The notes below the pieces were generated by a model, which had not been told where the DNA came from, did not search any database, and worked only from the letters and a program-made list of their open reading frames with translations. A stretch of DNA of 44,936 bases from Chlorobiota bacterium (lineage in GTDB: Bacteria > Bacteroidota > Ignavibacteria > OLB7), in NCBI GenBank assembly GCA_028287785.1, contig JAQBOZ010000008.1:1-44936 (forward strand), given 5' to 3'. Positions 33,879 to 42,748 of the stretch are shown here, one piece after another; positions within the stretch are counted from its first letter, which is position 1; each line of letters opens with the position of its first letter. The translations under genes were made by a program, and so were the position numbers.

Positions 33879-33992
33879 TGACCCACGGCGCGCAACTCCC
33901 GATTGGACGGCGTCGGCTCCGGTCGCTATCTTGCGTTGCTGATTGAGCGGGCCCCGCCCGGCGCCCGTATTCCGATACTTGCAACGTGACCC

Positions 33993-35102
33993 ATGCAGAT
34001 CCCCTTCCTCGACCTCAAAACGAACTACGAATCGATTGCCGATGAGATCCGCGTTGCCGTGGATCGCGCGCTGGCAAGCGGCTGGTATATCCTCGGAAGC
34101 GAGGTGGAATCGTTCGAAACGGCCTTTGCCGCCTATTGTGGCGTAAAGCACTGCATCGGCGTGGGGAACGGGCTGGACGCGCTCCATCTTATCCTCCGCG
34201 GCTACGATATCGGGCCGGGGGATGAGGTGATCGTCCCCGCCAACACCTATATCGCCACCGCGCTGGCCGTCTCCTACGCCGGGGCCACGCCGGTCCTTGT
34301 GGAGCCGGTGGATGCCACCTGCAATCTCGATCCCGAAAAACTGGAACGGGCGATCACCCCACGGACGCGGGCGATCCTCCCGGTGCATCTCTACGGACAG
34401 CCGGCCGCGATGGGCCCCATCAACGATATCGCGCGGCGGCACGGGCTGAAGGTGATCGAGGATAACGCGCAGGCGCAGGGGGGATGCTACAGGGGGGCCC
34501 GCACCGGCGCTCTCGGTGATGCGGCCGGCACAAGCTTCTATCCCGGAAAAAATCTGGGCGCCTACGGCGATGCCGGCGCCATCACCACGAACGATGACGC
34601 GCTCGCCGAACGGCTCCGCAGGCTCAGGAACTACGGCCAGCGGGTGAAATACTACAACGACGAGCAGGGCTACAACTCCCGGCTGGATGAATTGCAGGCG
34701 GCGATCCTGAAGGTGAAGCTGAACCATCTGGACCGCTGGACCGCACGGCGACGGGAGATCGCCGCGGAGTACACGCGACTGCTGGCGGATATCCCCGGCC
34801 TCCGCCTTCCCGAACATCCCGCTGATATCGACCCGGTCTACCATCTCTACGTCATCCGCCACGCGCGCCGCGATGAGCTTCAGAAGCATCTTGCGGCGCG
34901 GGGCATCGGCACGCTGATTCATTATCCGCTGCCGCTCTATCTCCAGAAGGCGTATGCCGGCCTGGGGATCACGGCCGGGGCGTTTCCGATCAGCGAGGCG
35001 ATGGCCCGCGAAGTCCTCAGCCTCCCGATCTATCCCGAGCTTACCCTGGAGATGATCGCGACGGTGGTCGGCGCCGTGCGGGAATTCTGCGAGGGGGAGT
35101 AG
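33993..35102 (+). CDS. DegT/DnrJ/EryC1-family sugar aminotransferase (3 of 3), FdtB/QdtB-like
   Basis: A 369-residue PLP enzyme with [53 protein letters not shown] (Asp157) and [15 protein letters not shown] (Lys186). [22 protein letters not shown] matches the FdtB/QdtB/DesV branch that transaminates dTDP-3-keto-6-deoxyhexoses. Directly downstream (45 nt) is the N-formyltransferase, and the ketoisomerase is two genes upstream. Together they define a dTDP-3-amino-3,6-dideoxyhexose pathway. Residues deciding Fuc3N versus Qui3N cannot be read here. Confidence 0.93.
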   Translation: MQIPFLDLKTNYESIADEIRVAVDRALASGWYILGSEVESFETAFAAYCGVKHCIGVGNGLDALHLILRGYDIGPGDEVIVPANTYIATALAVSYAGATPVLVEPVDATCNLDPEKLERAITPRTRAILPVHLYGQPAAMGPINDIARRHGLKVIEDNAQAQGGCYRGARTGALGDAAGTSFYPGKNLGAYGDAGAITTNDDALAERLRRLRNYGQRVKYYNDEQGYNSRLDELQAAILKVKLNHLDRWTARRREIAAEYTRLLADIPGLRLPEHPADIDPVYHLYVIRHARRDELQKHLAARGIGTLIHYPLPLYLQKAYAGLGITAGAFPISEAMAREVLSLPIYPELTLEMIATVVGAVREFCEGE

Positions 35103-35147
35103 GGCCATGCCGCACCGAGAATTCCATCACCATCGCGCGGTGAGATC

Positions 35148-35954
35148 ATGACGTATCTGCTCGGCGGCAAGTTCGCCGCGGCGATCGAGGCGGCCCGCAT
35201 CCTCCGGGAGATGGGGGTGGCGTTCAGCGTCATTCCATCCTCCGGCGAGGAGCGCATCCCCGCAATGCCGTCGCTGGAACGGTTCGCGAGCGGCCACGAC
35301 ATCCCGATCCTCCGCGATCCGGCGGCGCTGCACGGGGAGGATATCACCTTTATCTCCGTGGAGTTCGACCGGCTGATCCATCCCGCGCGGTTCGGCGGCG
35401 CATCCCGCTTCTTCAACATCCATTTCTCCATGCTCCCGGCCTATCGCGGGACCATGACATCCTTCTGGCCGATCATCCTTCGCGAGCGGACCACCGGCGT
35501 AACGCTCCACCGGATCGATGAGGGGATCGATACCGGCGATATCATCGCGCAACGGAGCTTCGCGATCGGCGGTGAGGATAGCTGCCGCGATCTCTATTTC
35601 CGGTATCACGATGCGGCATCGGTGCTGCTGCGGGAGCATCTGGCAAGCGTGATCGACGGGAGCTTCGGCGCGCGTCCGCAGGGGGAGGCGGGGGCAAGCT
35701 CCTTTCCGCGGTTTCTCTATCCGTTCTTCCCGAAGGAGTTCAGATCCAGACAGCTCCGGCTGATGGAACGGGGGGATGTCCACAACATCCTCCGCGCGCT
35801 GATCTTCAGGGAGTATCAGCTCCCGCTGGTCGATGGGGAGCGGATCGCCAGGATCGCGCTGGCGGATTTTCCCGAACGGAACCGGATCATTCCCACTAAC
35901 GGCGGGGAGCTGTACGCGCTGGCGATCGATGAACAGCCGGGCGAAACCTCATGA
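35148..35954 (+). CDS. Sugar N-formyltransferase (FdtF/QdtF/VioF-like)
   Basis: The enzyme would transfer formyl from N10-formyl-THF to the amino group of a dTDP-amino sugar. The formyltransferase core is present: FNIHFSMLPAYRGTMTSFWP with catalytic Asn90 and His92, VTLHRIDEGIDTGDII with Asp128, and the late motif IFREYQLPLVDG typical of QdtF/FdtF C termini. At 268 aa it lacks the extended domain of methionyl-tRNA formyltransferase, so this is not Fmt. A GGTGAG site precedes ATG 35148. The stop overlaps the next gene by 4 nt. Confidence 0.92.
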   Translation: MTYLLGGKFAAAIEAARILREMGVAFSVIPSSGEERIPAMPSLERFASGHDIPILRDPAALHGEDITFISVEFDRLIHPARFGGASRFFNIHFSMLPAYRGTMTSFWPIILRERTTGVTLHRIDEGIDTGDIIAQRSFAIGGEDSCRDLYFRYHDAASVLLREHLASVIDGSFGARPQGEAGASSFPRFLYPFFPKEFRSRQLRLMERGDVHNILRALIFREYQLPLVDGERIARIALADFPERNRIIPTNGGELYALAIDEQPGETS

Positions 35955-36898
35955 ACGGCGGGCCGCTTGTCACCGCGATCACCATCAGCTACAACCACGC
36001 CCGATGGGTCGCCACATGTCTGGACGCGATACGGGCGCAGACGTACGGCAATATCGAGCTGATCATCCTTGACGATCGTTCCCCCGACGATTCGGCGGCG
36101 GTGATCCGGCGATGGATCGAGGAGCATGGCGTGGCCTGCACATTTATCCCGCATGAGGTGAACCGGGGGCTCTGCGCCACGCTCAACGAGGCGATAACGC
36201 TGGCCCGCGGCAAGTACATCGCATTCCTCGCGGCTGATGATCTCTGGCTGCCTGAGAAGATCGAGCGGGACGTTGCGCTGATCGAATCGCTCCCCGCGGA
36301 TGTGGGGGTCATCTATGGCGACGCGTTTGTGATCGACGAGGAGGGGCGGAGGCTGGAGGAGCGGTTTATCGCGGCGCATGGCGGCCCTGTCACGCCGCCG
36401 GGCGGCCGGATCTTCGACGAGCTGATGGCGCGGAACTTCATTCCCGTGGCGGCAACGCTGATACGGCGTGAGTGCTTCGAGCGGGTGGGGCTGTACGATG
36501 AATCGCTGGTGTACGAGGACTGGGACATGTGGCTCCGCATCGCGGAACGGTTCAGCTTTGCATATTCGGACCGGATAACCGCATGCTACCGGATCGTCGG
36601 CTCCTCGATGATCAGGACGATGAGCGCCCGGATGATGGAGACGAACATCGGAATCTACCGGAAGTATCTGGGTCGCGACCCCCGCACCGACGCGATGCTG
36701 AAGGGGCGGATAGCGAAGGCGGCGGAGGTGATCTACAAATCGGGGAGCCCCCGCAGCGCGGAGTATCTCCGGCTTGCGCTCCGCTATCAGCGTGGGCTGC
36801 GGATGCTGTTGTTCTACGGGCTTGCGGCGAGCGGGATCACCTATTCACGGTTTTCGGGGTTGAAGCGGAGCGTGCGAACTTTTCTGGGCAGGGCGTAG
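35951..36898 (+). CDS. Family 2 glycosyltransferase
   Basis: A GT-A fold enzyme of 315 residues using a nucleotide sugar. Motifs are TAITISYNHARWV, QTYGNIELIILDDRSPDDS, ARGKYIAFLAADDLWLP (the DXD-like metal site), and YEDWDMWLR near the C-terminal third. No membrane helix is clear until a weakly hydrophobic C-terminal segment. The ATG overlaps the formyltransferase stop by 4 nt and the stop is 3 nt before the flippase, so all are one transcript. It is a candidate for attaching the formamido sugar (inference from position). Confidence 0.92.
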   Translation: MNGGPLVTAITISYNHARWVATCLDAIRAQTYGNIELIILDDRSPDDSAAVIRRWIEEHGVACTFIPHEVNRGLCATLNEAITLARGKYIAFLAADDLWLPEKIERDVALIESLPADVGVIYGDAFVIDEEGRRLEERFIAAHGGPVTPPGGRIFDELMARNFIPVAATLIRRECFERVGLYDESLVYEDWDMWLRIAERFSFAYSDRITACYRIVGSSMIRTMSARMMETNIGIYRKYLGRDPRTDAMLKGRIAKAAEVIYKSGSPRSAEYLRLALRYQRGLRMLLFYGLAASGITYSRFSGLKRSVRTFLGRA

Positions 36899-36901
36899 CG
36901 T

Positions 36902-38425
36902 ATGTGGAAGAAGATTGGTGTCAACTCCATCTCCTATCTGGCGCTGACCATATTCAAACTCGCCTTTGGATTGTGGTACACGCCCTATCTGCTCCATAAG
37001 ATCGGCGCGCTCGATTTCGCGCTGATCACCTTCATCTCCAGCATCTTCGGCTTCTCCGGCCTTCTGGATATCGGCCTTCGCCCGACGCTGGTCAAGCTGG
37101 TGGCCGCCAAGCACGCCCGCGGCGATCACGAGGGATTGCAGGCGGATGTAAGCGCGTTCCTGACGCTCTTCACCATCATCGGATTTGTGGCGGGGGTGCT
37201 GCTGTCGCTGGTCGGCATCGCGCTGCCGTACTTCACGCATATCCCGCCGGAGCGGGTGCATATCTACGCGATTCTCTTCGCCATCTCCGCGGTGCAGGCG
37301 TTCTACAACTTTCCGCTCGGCACGCTGAACGGGATTCTGAACGGCCTTCAGGACAACGTGATGGGATCGTTCATCCAGTTCTTCACGGTGGTCGCCACCG
37401 GCATCTACTCCTACGTGCTGCTGACCACCGGCTACGGCGTGGTGGCGCTCAACGTGGCGGCGATGATCGTGGGCCTGCTGGTGGTGCCGGTCTCCATATG
37501 GCGGGTCAAGCGGCTGCTGCCGGGGCTCCGCTTCCGGTTCCGCAGAGTGACGATGGATGAGGTTCGCGGCTACAGCCGGTTCAGCGGCGTGATGTTCATC
37601 TCCAACATCGCCGAGTCGGCCATCCGCCGCACCGATCAGCTTATCATCGCGATGTTCCTGCCGCTTGTCAACGTCGCCACCTACCAGATCGGCACGCGGC
37701 TCCACGACTACTCCCGCATGCCGATGGAGCAGGTCGTCGGGAATATCTTTCCGGCGGCATCGGCGCTTGCCGGGAAGGGGGAGCGGGAGAAGCTGTACGA
37801 TCTGATCTTCCGTGGGACGAAGTATATCATCATGATCTATCTTCCGATCTACGCGCTGCTGATCTGCTACGGTGGTGAGTTCATCACGCTCTGGGTGGGG
37901 AAGGATTTCGCGGGGGCGTACTGGGTGATGATCCTGCTGGTGAGCGGCAGCCTCTATCACGCCGTGGACGCCATCCCGCAGTGGTGCCTTCTCTCGCAGG
38001 ATCGCACCCGGAATTTCACGCGGGCCAACATCGCCGGCGCCGTGGTGAACCTGATTCTCTGCGTGGTGCTGGTGAACACGCCGCTCGGGATCTACGGCAT
38101 AGCGCTGGCGGCGCTCCTCACCTATCTGTTCGTCGGCGTGCCGTTCGGCTGGTTCGTCAGAAGGGAGCTGGGGTTCGGGTTTCCGGAGATGTTCCGCCGG
38201 AGCATTCTGGGGCCGCTCATCAGCGTGATCCCGATCTTCCTGCTTCGCGCGGCCTACACGCTCTTCCCGCTCCGCTGGTGGAGCTGGACCGCGTTCAACC
38301 TGGTCTCCGTGCTGCTGATGCTGGGCGTCTATCTGATCTTCTTCGCCGACGACCGCGAGCGGCGGAAGATCAGGAGCGTGCGCGATTCCATTCTCGGGCG
38401 CGCCATCCCCGAGGGGGCTGAATGA
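36902..38425 (+). CDS. Wzx-like polysaccharide flippase (MOP superfamily)
   Basis: A 507-residue membrane protein with about 12-14 helices. The pattern fits O-antigen/teichoic translocases: SISYLALTIFKLAFGLWYTPYLLHKIG at the N terminus, FSGVMFISNIAESAIRRTDQLIIAMFLPLVNVATYQIG in the middle, and a hydrophobic C terminus. It would flip lipid-linked oligosaccharide across the inner membrane. Start 36902 lies 3 nt after the GT2 stop. A Wzy polymerase is not recognised in the window. The GT-C-like gene at 42749 or a gene further right might fill that role, but this is not shown. Confidence 0.88.
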   Translation: MWKKIGVNSISYLALTIFKLAFGLWYTPYLLHKIGALDFALITFISSIFGFSGLLDIGLRPTLVKLVAAKHARGDHEGLQADVSAFLTLFTIIGFVAGVLLSLVGIALPYFTHIPPERVHIYAILFAISAVQAFYNFPLGTLNGILNGLQDNVMGSFIQFFTVVATGIYSYVLLTTGYGVVALNVAAMIVGLLVVPVSIWRVKRLLPGLRFRFRRVTMDEVRGYSRFSGVMFISNIAESAIRRTDQLIIAMFLPLVNVATYQIGTRLHDYSRMPMEQVVGNIFPAASALAGKGEREKLYDLIFRGTKYIIMIYLPIYALLICYGGEFITLWVGKDFAGAYWVMILLVSGSLYHAVDAIPQWCLLSQDRTRNFTRANIAGAVVNLILCVVLVNTPLGIYGIALAALLTYLFVGVPFGWFVRRELGFGFPEMFRRSILGPLISVIPIFLLRAAYTLFPLRWWSWTAFNLVSVLLMLGVYLIFFADDRERRKIRSVRDSILGRAIPEGAE

Positions 38426-39420
38426 CGCCCCGCCGGGATTTCCGCATCGCGAAGGTCGGGGTGGCGATGGCCGTCTACCGGCCGGATATCCTCTTCCTTG
38501 CCAGGCAGCTTGTCACGATCCGCGAGCAGGCGTATACCAACTGGGTCTGCGTCATCACGTCGGACTCGCCGCTCGATGAGTTCACGTCCGATCCGCGCAT
38601 CCTCCCCTTCATGGGGGATCTCCGGTTCGTCTGGCTTCAGAACGGGGAGCGGCTGGGGCACAAGAAGAATTTCGAGCGGGCGATACAGGAGGCCCTGGCG
38701 CGCGGGGCGGAGGCGATTGCATGTTCGGATCAGGACGATGTCTGGTACCCGGAAAAGCTGGCGGTGCTGGTGGAGGAGCTTCGCGCGGCCGGGCCGCTTT
38801 CGCTGGTCCATTCCGATCTCAATGTGTTCGAGGATGAGGCGCGGGGGATCACGATCGAGAGCGCATGGCGGGTGGAGCAGCGTGGGGTGGGGAACGCGCG
38901 GCCGCGGCATCTGTTCGTCAGGAATGTGGTCACCGGCTGCTCCATGATCTTCGACGCCGAGCTGGCGCGCCGATTCCCGGTGATACCGGCGGAGGTCGGC
39001 TTTCACGATCACTGGTACGCGATCACCGCCGCCTCGTGCGGCATCGTGGTGGCGCTTCCGCGTCCGCTGCTGGCCTACAGGCAGCATGCTTCCAACGTTC
39101 TGGGCGCGCGCCCGTTTATCTGGAACCCGAAGCTTCCCCCCGGCAACCGGCTGGCCGAGGAGGTGAACGGGCGGATGATCCGGTGGCGGGAATTTCGCGG
39201 CCTTGTTCTTGCCGCCATGCGGGAGGGGGTGCCGGTCGGGCTACCGTTCAGGATGATCTTTCTCTGGCGCCTCGATCAGGGGTTCGGGTTTATCCTGGCC
39301 GGCCTTGCCCAACTGGGTCGCGATCGGCCGCTGGCAAGGCTTCGCATCAGGATCGGCATCGGGAAGTTCGCGGACGGGATCGCGGCGTTCGGGCGGCTCT
39401 TCCGGTCGCGAAGGAAGTGA
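38422..39420 (+). CDS. Family 2 glycosyltransferase
   Basis: A 332-residue GT-A enzyme, sharing the fold but not closely the sequence of the gene at 35951. It has VAMAVYRPDILFLARQLVTIREQAYTNW, ACSDQDDVWYPEKL (metal-binding DQDD), VTGCSMIFDAELA and FHDHWYAITAASCG. ATG 38422 overlaps the flippase stop by 4 nt. The C-terminal 60 residues are basic. Donor and acceptor are unknown. Confidence 0.9.
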   Translation: MTPRRDFRIAKVGVAMAVYRPDILFLARQLVTIREQAYTNWVCVITSDSPLDEFTSDPRILPFMGDLRFVWLQNGERLGHKKNFERAIQEALARGAEAIACSDQDDVWYPEKLAVLVEELRAAGPLSLVHSDLNVFEDEARGITIESAWRVEQRGVGNARPRHLFVRNVVTGCSMIFDAELARRFPVIPAEVGFHDHWYAITAASCGIVVALPRPLLAYRQHASNVLGARPFIWNPKLPPGNRLAEEVNGRMIRWREFRGLVLAAMREGVPVGLPFRMIFLWRLDQGFGFILAGLAQLGRDRPLARLRIRIGIGKFADGIAAFGRLFRSRRK

Positions 39421-39461
39421 TCTCTTTTCAACTCGGCATCAACAAGGGAGCGGGGTTTTAC

Positions 39462-40427
39462 ATGGCTGAATCGAATTATCTGGTCACCGGCGCCGCCGGG
39501 TTCATCGGCTCCCATCTCGTGGAGGCGCTGCTGGCCCGTGGCGGGCGGGTGGTGGGGCTCGATAACCTCGATGACTTCTACGCCCCTGCCATCAAGCGAC
39601 GGAACGTGGAATCGGCCATCGCGTCCGACAGGTTCAGGATGGTGGAGGGGGATATCCGCGATACCGCCCTGGTGGAGGATATCCTCCGCTCCGGGCGGAT
39701 CGGGACGGTGTTTCATCTCGCCGCCCGCGCCGGGGTCCGCCCCTCCGTTGAAAACCCGTTTCTCTACCAGTCGGTGAATGTGGAGGGGACGCTCTCCGTT
39801 CTTGAAGCGATGCGGAAGGCGGAGGTGAAGCGGCTTCTCTTCGCCAGCAGTTCCTCGGTCTACGGCGATTCCTCCAACCCGCCGTTCAGGGAAACCGACA
39901 TGGTGGACAGCCCCATCAGCCCGTACGCGGCCACCAAGAAGGCGGGGGAGATGCTCTGCCACGCCTATCATCATCTGCACGGCATGGACATGGCGATCCT
40001 CCGGTTCTTCACCGCCTACGGCCCGCGCCAGCGACCGGAGATGGCGATCCACAAGTTCACCCGGATCATCGCCGACGGCGGGGAGATCCCGATGTTCGGC
40101 GACGGCTCCACCGCGCGCGACTACACCTATATCGAGGATATCATCCAGGGGATGCTCTCGATCGAGTCCAACCTTCACGGCTATCATATCCTGAACCTGG
40201 GGGAATCCGATACAACCACGCTGAGCGAGATGATCGGGATGATCGGCGCGGCGCTCGGCCGTGAGCCGCGCATCCGCCGGCTTCCGGCGCAGCAGGGGGA
40301 CGCCACCATCACGCGCGCCGATATCACCGCCGCGCGGGCGCTCGGCTACCGGCCCTCCACGCCGATTGCCGAGGGGATCAGGAAGTTCGTCGCGTGGTAT
40401 CACGCCCAGCAGGTGGAGGCCAATTGA
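39462..40427 (+). CDS. NAD-dependent epimerase (UDP-glucuronate 4-epimerase-like)
   Basis: A 321-residue extended SDR: GAAGFIGSHL (10-19) binds NAD, and SSSSVYGDSS with YAATK (Tyr155, Lys159) is the catalytic site. LAARAGVRPSVENP and TAYGPRQRPEMAIHKF are typical of UDP-glucuronate/UDP-glucose 4-epimerases. ATG 39462 was chosen because it begins MAESNYLVTGAAGFIG. The frame is open upstream only across the GT2 gene. A galacturonic or galactose residue is a likely product. The stop overlaps the next gene by 4 nt. Confidence 0.9.
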   Translation: MAESNYLVTGAAGFIGSHLVEALLARGGRVVGLDNLDDFYAPAIKRRNVESAIASDRFRMVEGDIRDTALVEDILRSGRIGTVFHLAARAGVRPSVENPFLYQSVNVEGTLSVLEAMRKAEVKRLLFASSSSVYGDSSNPPFRETDMVDSPISPYAATKKAGEMLCHAYHHLHGMDMAILRFFTAYGPRQRPEMAIHKFTRIIADGGEIPMFGDGSTARDYTYIEDIIQGMLSIESNLHGYHILNLGESDTTTLSEMIGMIGAALGREPRIRRLPAQQGDATITRADITAARALGYRPSTPIAEGIRKFVAWYHAQQVEAN

Positions 40428-41560
40428 GCGCCAACACCCGCCAGCCCAGGACCCGGAAACCGCGCGCCGCCGAACCCCCGCCGCGCATCAGGAAGGTCTT
40501 CGTCATCGCGTACGACGGCGAGCTGAACCCGGCCACGCGGCTCAGGATTCTCCAGTACATACCGGGCCTGCAGGAGGCCGGCTGGGAGGTCGAAACCGCC
40601 TACGTGGTTCAGGGGAAGCTGGCCGATCCGGTCGCGCTGGTCCGCGAGATCCGCGAGGGGATCGCCGCTGCCGATGTCGTCTTCGTGCAGCGCGTCCTTG
40701 CCGGCTGGCTGAACCGGCTGCTTGAACGCTCGGGCCGGCCGGTGGTCTTCGACATGGACGACGCGCTCCATTATATCCGCCAGTCCCAGATGGCCGCGGC
40801 GGAGACGCCGAGCGGGGCGCGGGATCATCTCACGATCGCCTTCAGGAAGCTCACCCGTGGCGGAAAATATTTCAGCTCGCGCAAGCGCCATCTGGACCGG
40901 ATGCTGAAGCTGGCGCGCGTGGTCATCGTCGGCAACAGGTGGCTGCGCGATGAGCTTGGGGGCTCGGCGGCGGAGATGCGCGTGCTTCCCACGGCGGTCC
41001 CGGCCGATGCAACGCCGATGAAGGAACATGGCGATCATTCGCCGGTCAGGATCGGCTGGATCGGCGTCAGGAGCAATCTCTTTCATCTCGGGCTGCTGGA
41101 GAATGTCTTCGCGCGGCTTGCCGCGGAGTTCGGCGACCGGGTGCTGCTGACGGTGGTATCGAGCGAGGAATATATCAGCCCGAACATCAGGACGGAGTTT
41201 ATCCGCTGGTCGCTGGAGGAGGAGAGCCGGATCGTATCGACGTTCGACATCGGGATCATGCCGTTGCAGGACGATCTTTTTTCGCGCGGCAAATGCTCCT
41301 TCAAGGCGATTCTCTGCATGTCGCACGGGGTTCCGGTGGTGATTTCCCCGGTCGGCATGAACATCGATCTTGTGGAGAACGCCTTCGACGGCTATCTGGC
41401 CGATAACGCGGAGGAGTGGTTTCAGGCGCTTTCCAGGCTGATCGCCGACAGCGGCCTCCGCTCCGCGATGGGTCGCCGGGCGTATGAGAAGATCGGCAAA
41501 TCGTACTCCAGCCGCTATGTGCTGGGCAATCTGCTGGAGATCCTTTCGCGGCTGGCGTAG
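40424..41560 (+). CDS. Glycosyltransferase, GT-B fold (family 1/4-like)
   Basis: This 378-residue protein would be a cytoplasmic transferase. It has RPVVFDMDDALHY (acidic patch common in this subgroup), IRIGWIG-like PVRIGWIGVRSNLFHL, SYIREF-like segments, FDIGIMPLQDDLFSRGKCSFKAILCMSHGVPVV (the GT-B donor-binding E/C region, read in parts) and a C-terminal helix. The best start is TTG 40424, which overlaps the epimerase stop (TTGA) and has AGGTGGAG six bases upstream. GTG 40394 is a poorer alternative. The first 35 residues are Arg/Pro-rich and extra to the family. Confidence 0.85.
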   Translation: MSANTRQPRTRKPRAAEPPPRIRKVFVIAYDGELNPATRLRILQYIPGLQEAGWEVETAYVVQGKLADPVALVREIREGIAAADVVFVQRVLAGWLNRLLERSGRPVVFDMDDALHYIRQSQMAAAETPSGARDHLTIAFRKLTRGGKYFSSRKRHLDRMLKLARVVIVGNRWLRDELGGSAAEMRVLPTAVPADATPMKEHGDHSPVRIGWIGVRSNLFHLGLLENVFARLAAEFGDRVLLTVVSSEEYISPNIRTEFIRWSLEEESRIVSTFDIGIMPLQDDLFSRGKCSFKAILCMSHGVPVVISPVGMNIDLVENAFDGYLADNAEEWFQALSRLIADSGLRSAMGRRAYEKIGKSYSSRYVLGNLLEILSRLA

Positions 41561-41601
41561 ATTCCATCGGCACGTTTCAATCCATTTGCGCGCATGTCAC
41601 G

Positions 41602-42168
41602 ATGAACCGGATGACGCCGAACCTGGACCGCGTTGTTGTTATCGGCAGCAGCGGCGCCGGCAAGAGCACCCTTGCGGCGTCGCTTGCCGGCGCGCTCGGA
41701 AGCCATCACATGGAGCTTGACGCGCTCCACTGGAAACCGAACTGGGTTCCCTCGCCGATCGAGGAGTTCCGCGAGCGGGTGGGGCTGGCCGCCGCCGGGG
41801 ATCGCTGGGTTGCCGATGGCAATTACGGCGGAGTGCGGGATGTTCTCTGGGCGCGCGCCACGGCGATCATCTGGCTGAATTATTCCTTTCCGGTGACGTT
41901 CTCCCGCGTGGTGCGGCGGACGTTTCACAGGGCCATCACCCGCCAGGAACTCTACAGCGGCAACCGGGAATCGCTCCTCACGGCGTTCTTCAGCAGGGAA
42001 TCGATTCTTCTCTGGGTAATCACCACCTTCCGCCGCCGTCGCAGGGAGTTCCCGCTGTTGATGCGTGACGAGCGGTATCGCCATATCGAGTTTATCGTGT
42101 TCGATTCCCCCCGCGCCACCGCCCGGTTTCTGGATGATGTGACGCATCGCGCGGCCGCACTGTCATAA
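41602..42168 (+). CDS. P-loop NTPase, adenylate-kinase/topology-modulation-like
   Basis: A 188-residue protein. Walker A is GSSGAGKS (15-22) after a short N terminus, and HMELDALHWKPNWVPS with the following VADGNYGG fits the 'topology modulation protein' kinase family (FlaR-like). No lid domain or second motif was identified. Its substrate is unknown, and such genes often occur alone near surface loci. It follows the glycosyltransferase by 41 nt and precedes the family B repeat. Confidence 0.8.
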   Translation: MNRMTPNLDRVVVIGSSGAGKSTLAASLAGALGSHHMELDALHWKPNWVPSPIEEFRERVGLAAAGDRWVADGNYGGVRDVLWARATAIIWLNYSFPVTFSRVVRRTFHRAITRQELYSGNRESLLTAFFSRESILLWVITTFRRRRREFPLLMRDERYRHIEFIVFDSPRATARFLDDVTHRAAALS

Positions 42169-42748
42169 CCCGCCATCCGCCCATTCCGTATCGCCGGGGA
42201 GAACGATCTTTGCTTCGATGCTGTTGCTGGAGACGCTTCTGAAGCCGGGAAATGCTTCAAGGTCGAACCGCGATTTTCCCTCGCACGGGTAATGACCCGG
42301 TTTGAATCCAGCCGCTAATCTGCGGCGCGATCATCCATCGGCTCTTCATCACTCTTTAAGCTCCTGGGAGCGCGCCGGTTGTGGCAACGATGCTCCCATG
42401 TTCCCTTGAGCTCCGTGGGAGCGAACCATGCCCCCCGCATTCATGAAGAGCGGTACGCTCCGATGGAGCTTGAGATCATGAGAGAGGGGGCGATGCTGCA
42501 ACCGGTTCGCCCCGGCGGGGCTGGAACGGCTGATGTCGTTTCGTCGCGTCGCTGGTTCTGTTTGTCGTGTGTGCCGTACAATCCGGTCCCGCGCGGGCCG
42601 GTTGCGTGAGGCCGGCAAATCCATCGCACGACCCCGCTTGCATCGATTCGTTTTTTTTGTACCTTGTCGTATCCGGTGTCCAGATCCGGATCGATCCAGC
42701 GCCATTCCATCTCCAGGAAGTCCAACCGGGTGATGATACGATGTCGCG
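42169..42748. other. Intergenic region with family B copy 3
   Basis: Apart from the repeat at 42289-42530, the 580-bp gap shows no credible gene. A GC palindrome (CCGGTCCCGCGCGGGCCGG) and a T-rich stretch lie between the repeat and the next gene. Confidence 0.4.
42289..42530. repeat. Family B long palindromic repeat, copy 3 (diverged)
   Basis: GGGTAATGACCCGGTTTGAATCCAG matches the left terminus, and GAGCGCGCCGGTTGTGGCAACGATG, TTGAGCTCCGTGGGAGCG, GGTACGCTCCGATGGAGCTTGAGATCATGAGA (in parts), ATGCTGCAACCGG and CGCCCCGGCGGGGCTGG follow in the same order as copies 1 and 2. The two central arms are no longer perfect complements, and the right terminus is not recognisable. It is the oldest-looking copy. 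Confidence 0.78.

Noticed and set aside
32880-35108. Very long minus-strand open frame (742 codons)
   Set aside because: It covers the acyltransferase and the third aminotransferase, both with clear family motifs on the plus strand. Codon bias in GC-rich genes leaves antisense frames open.
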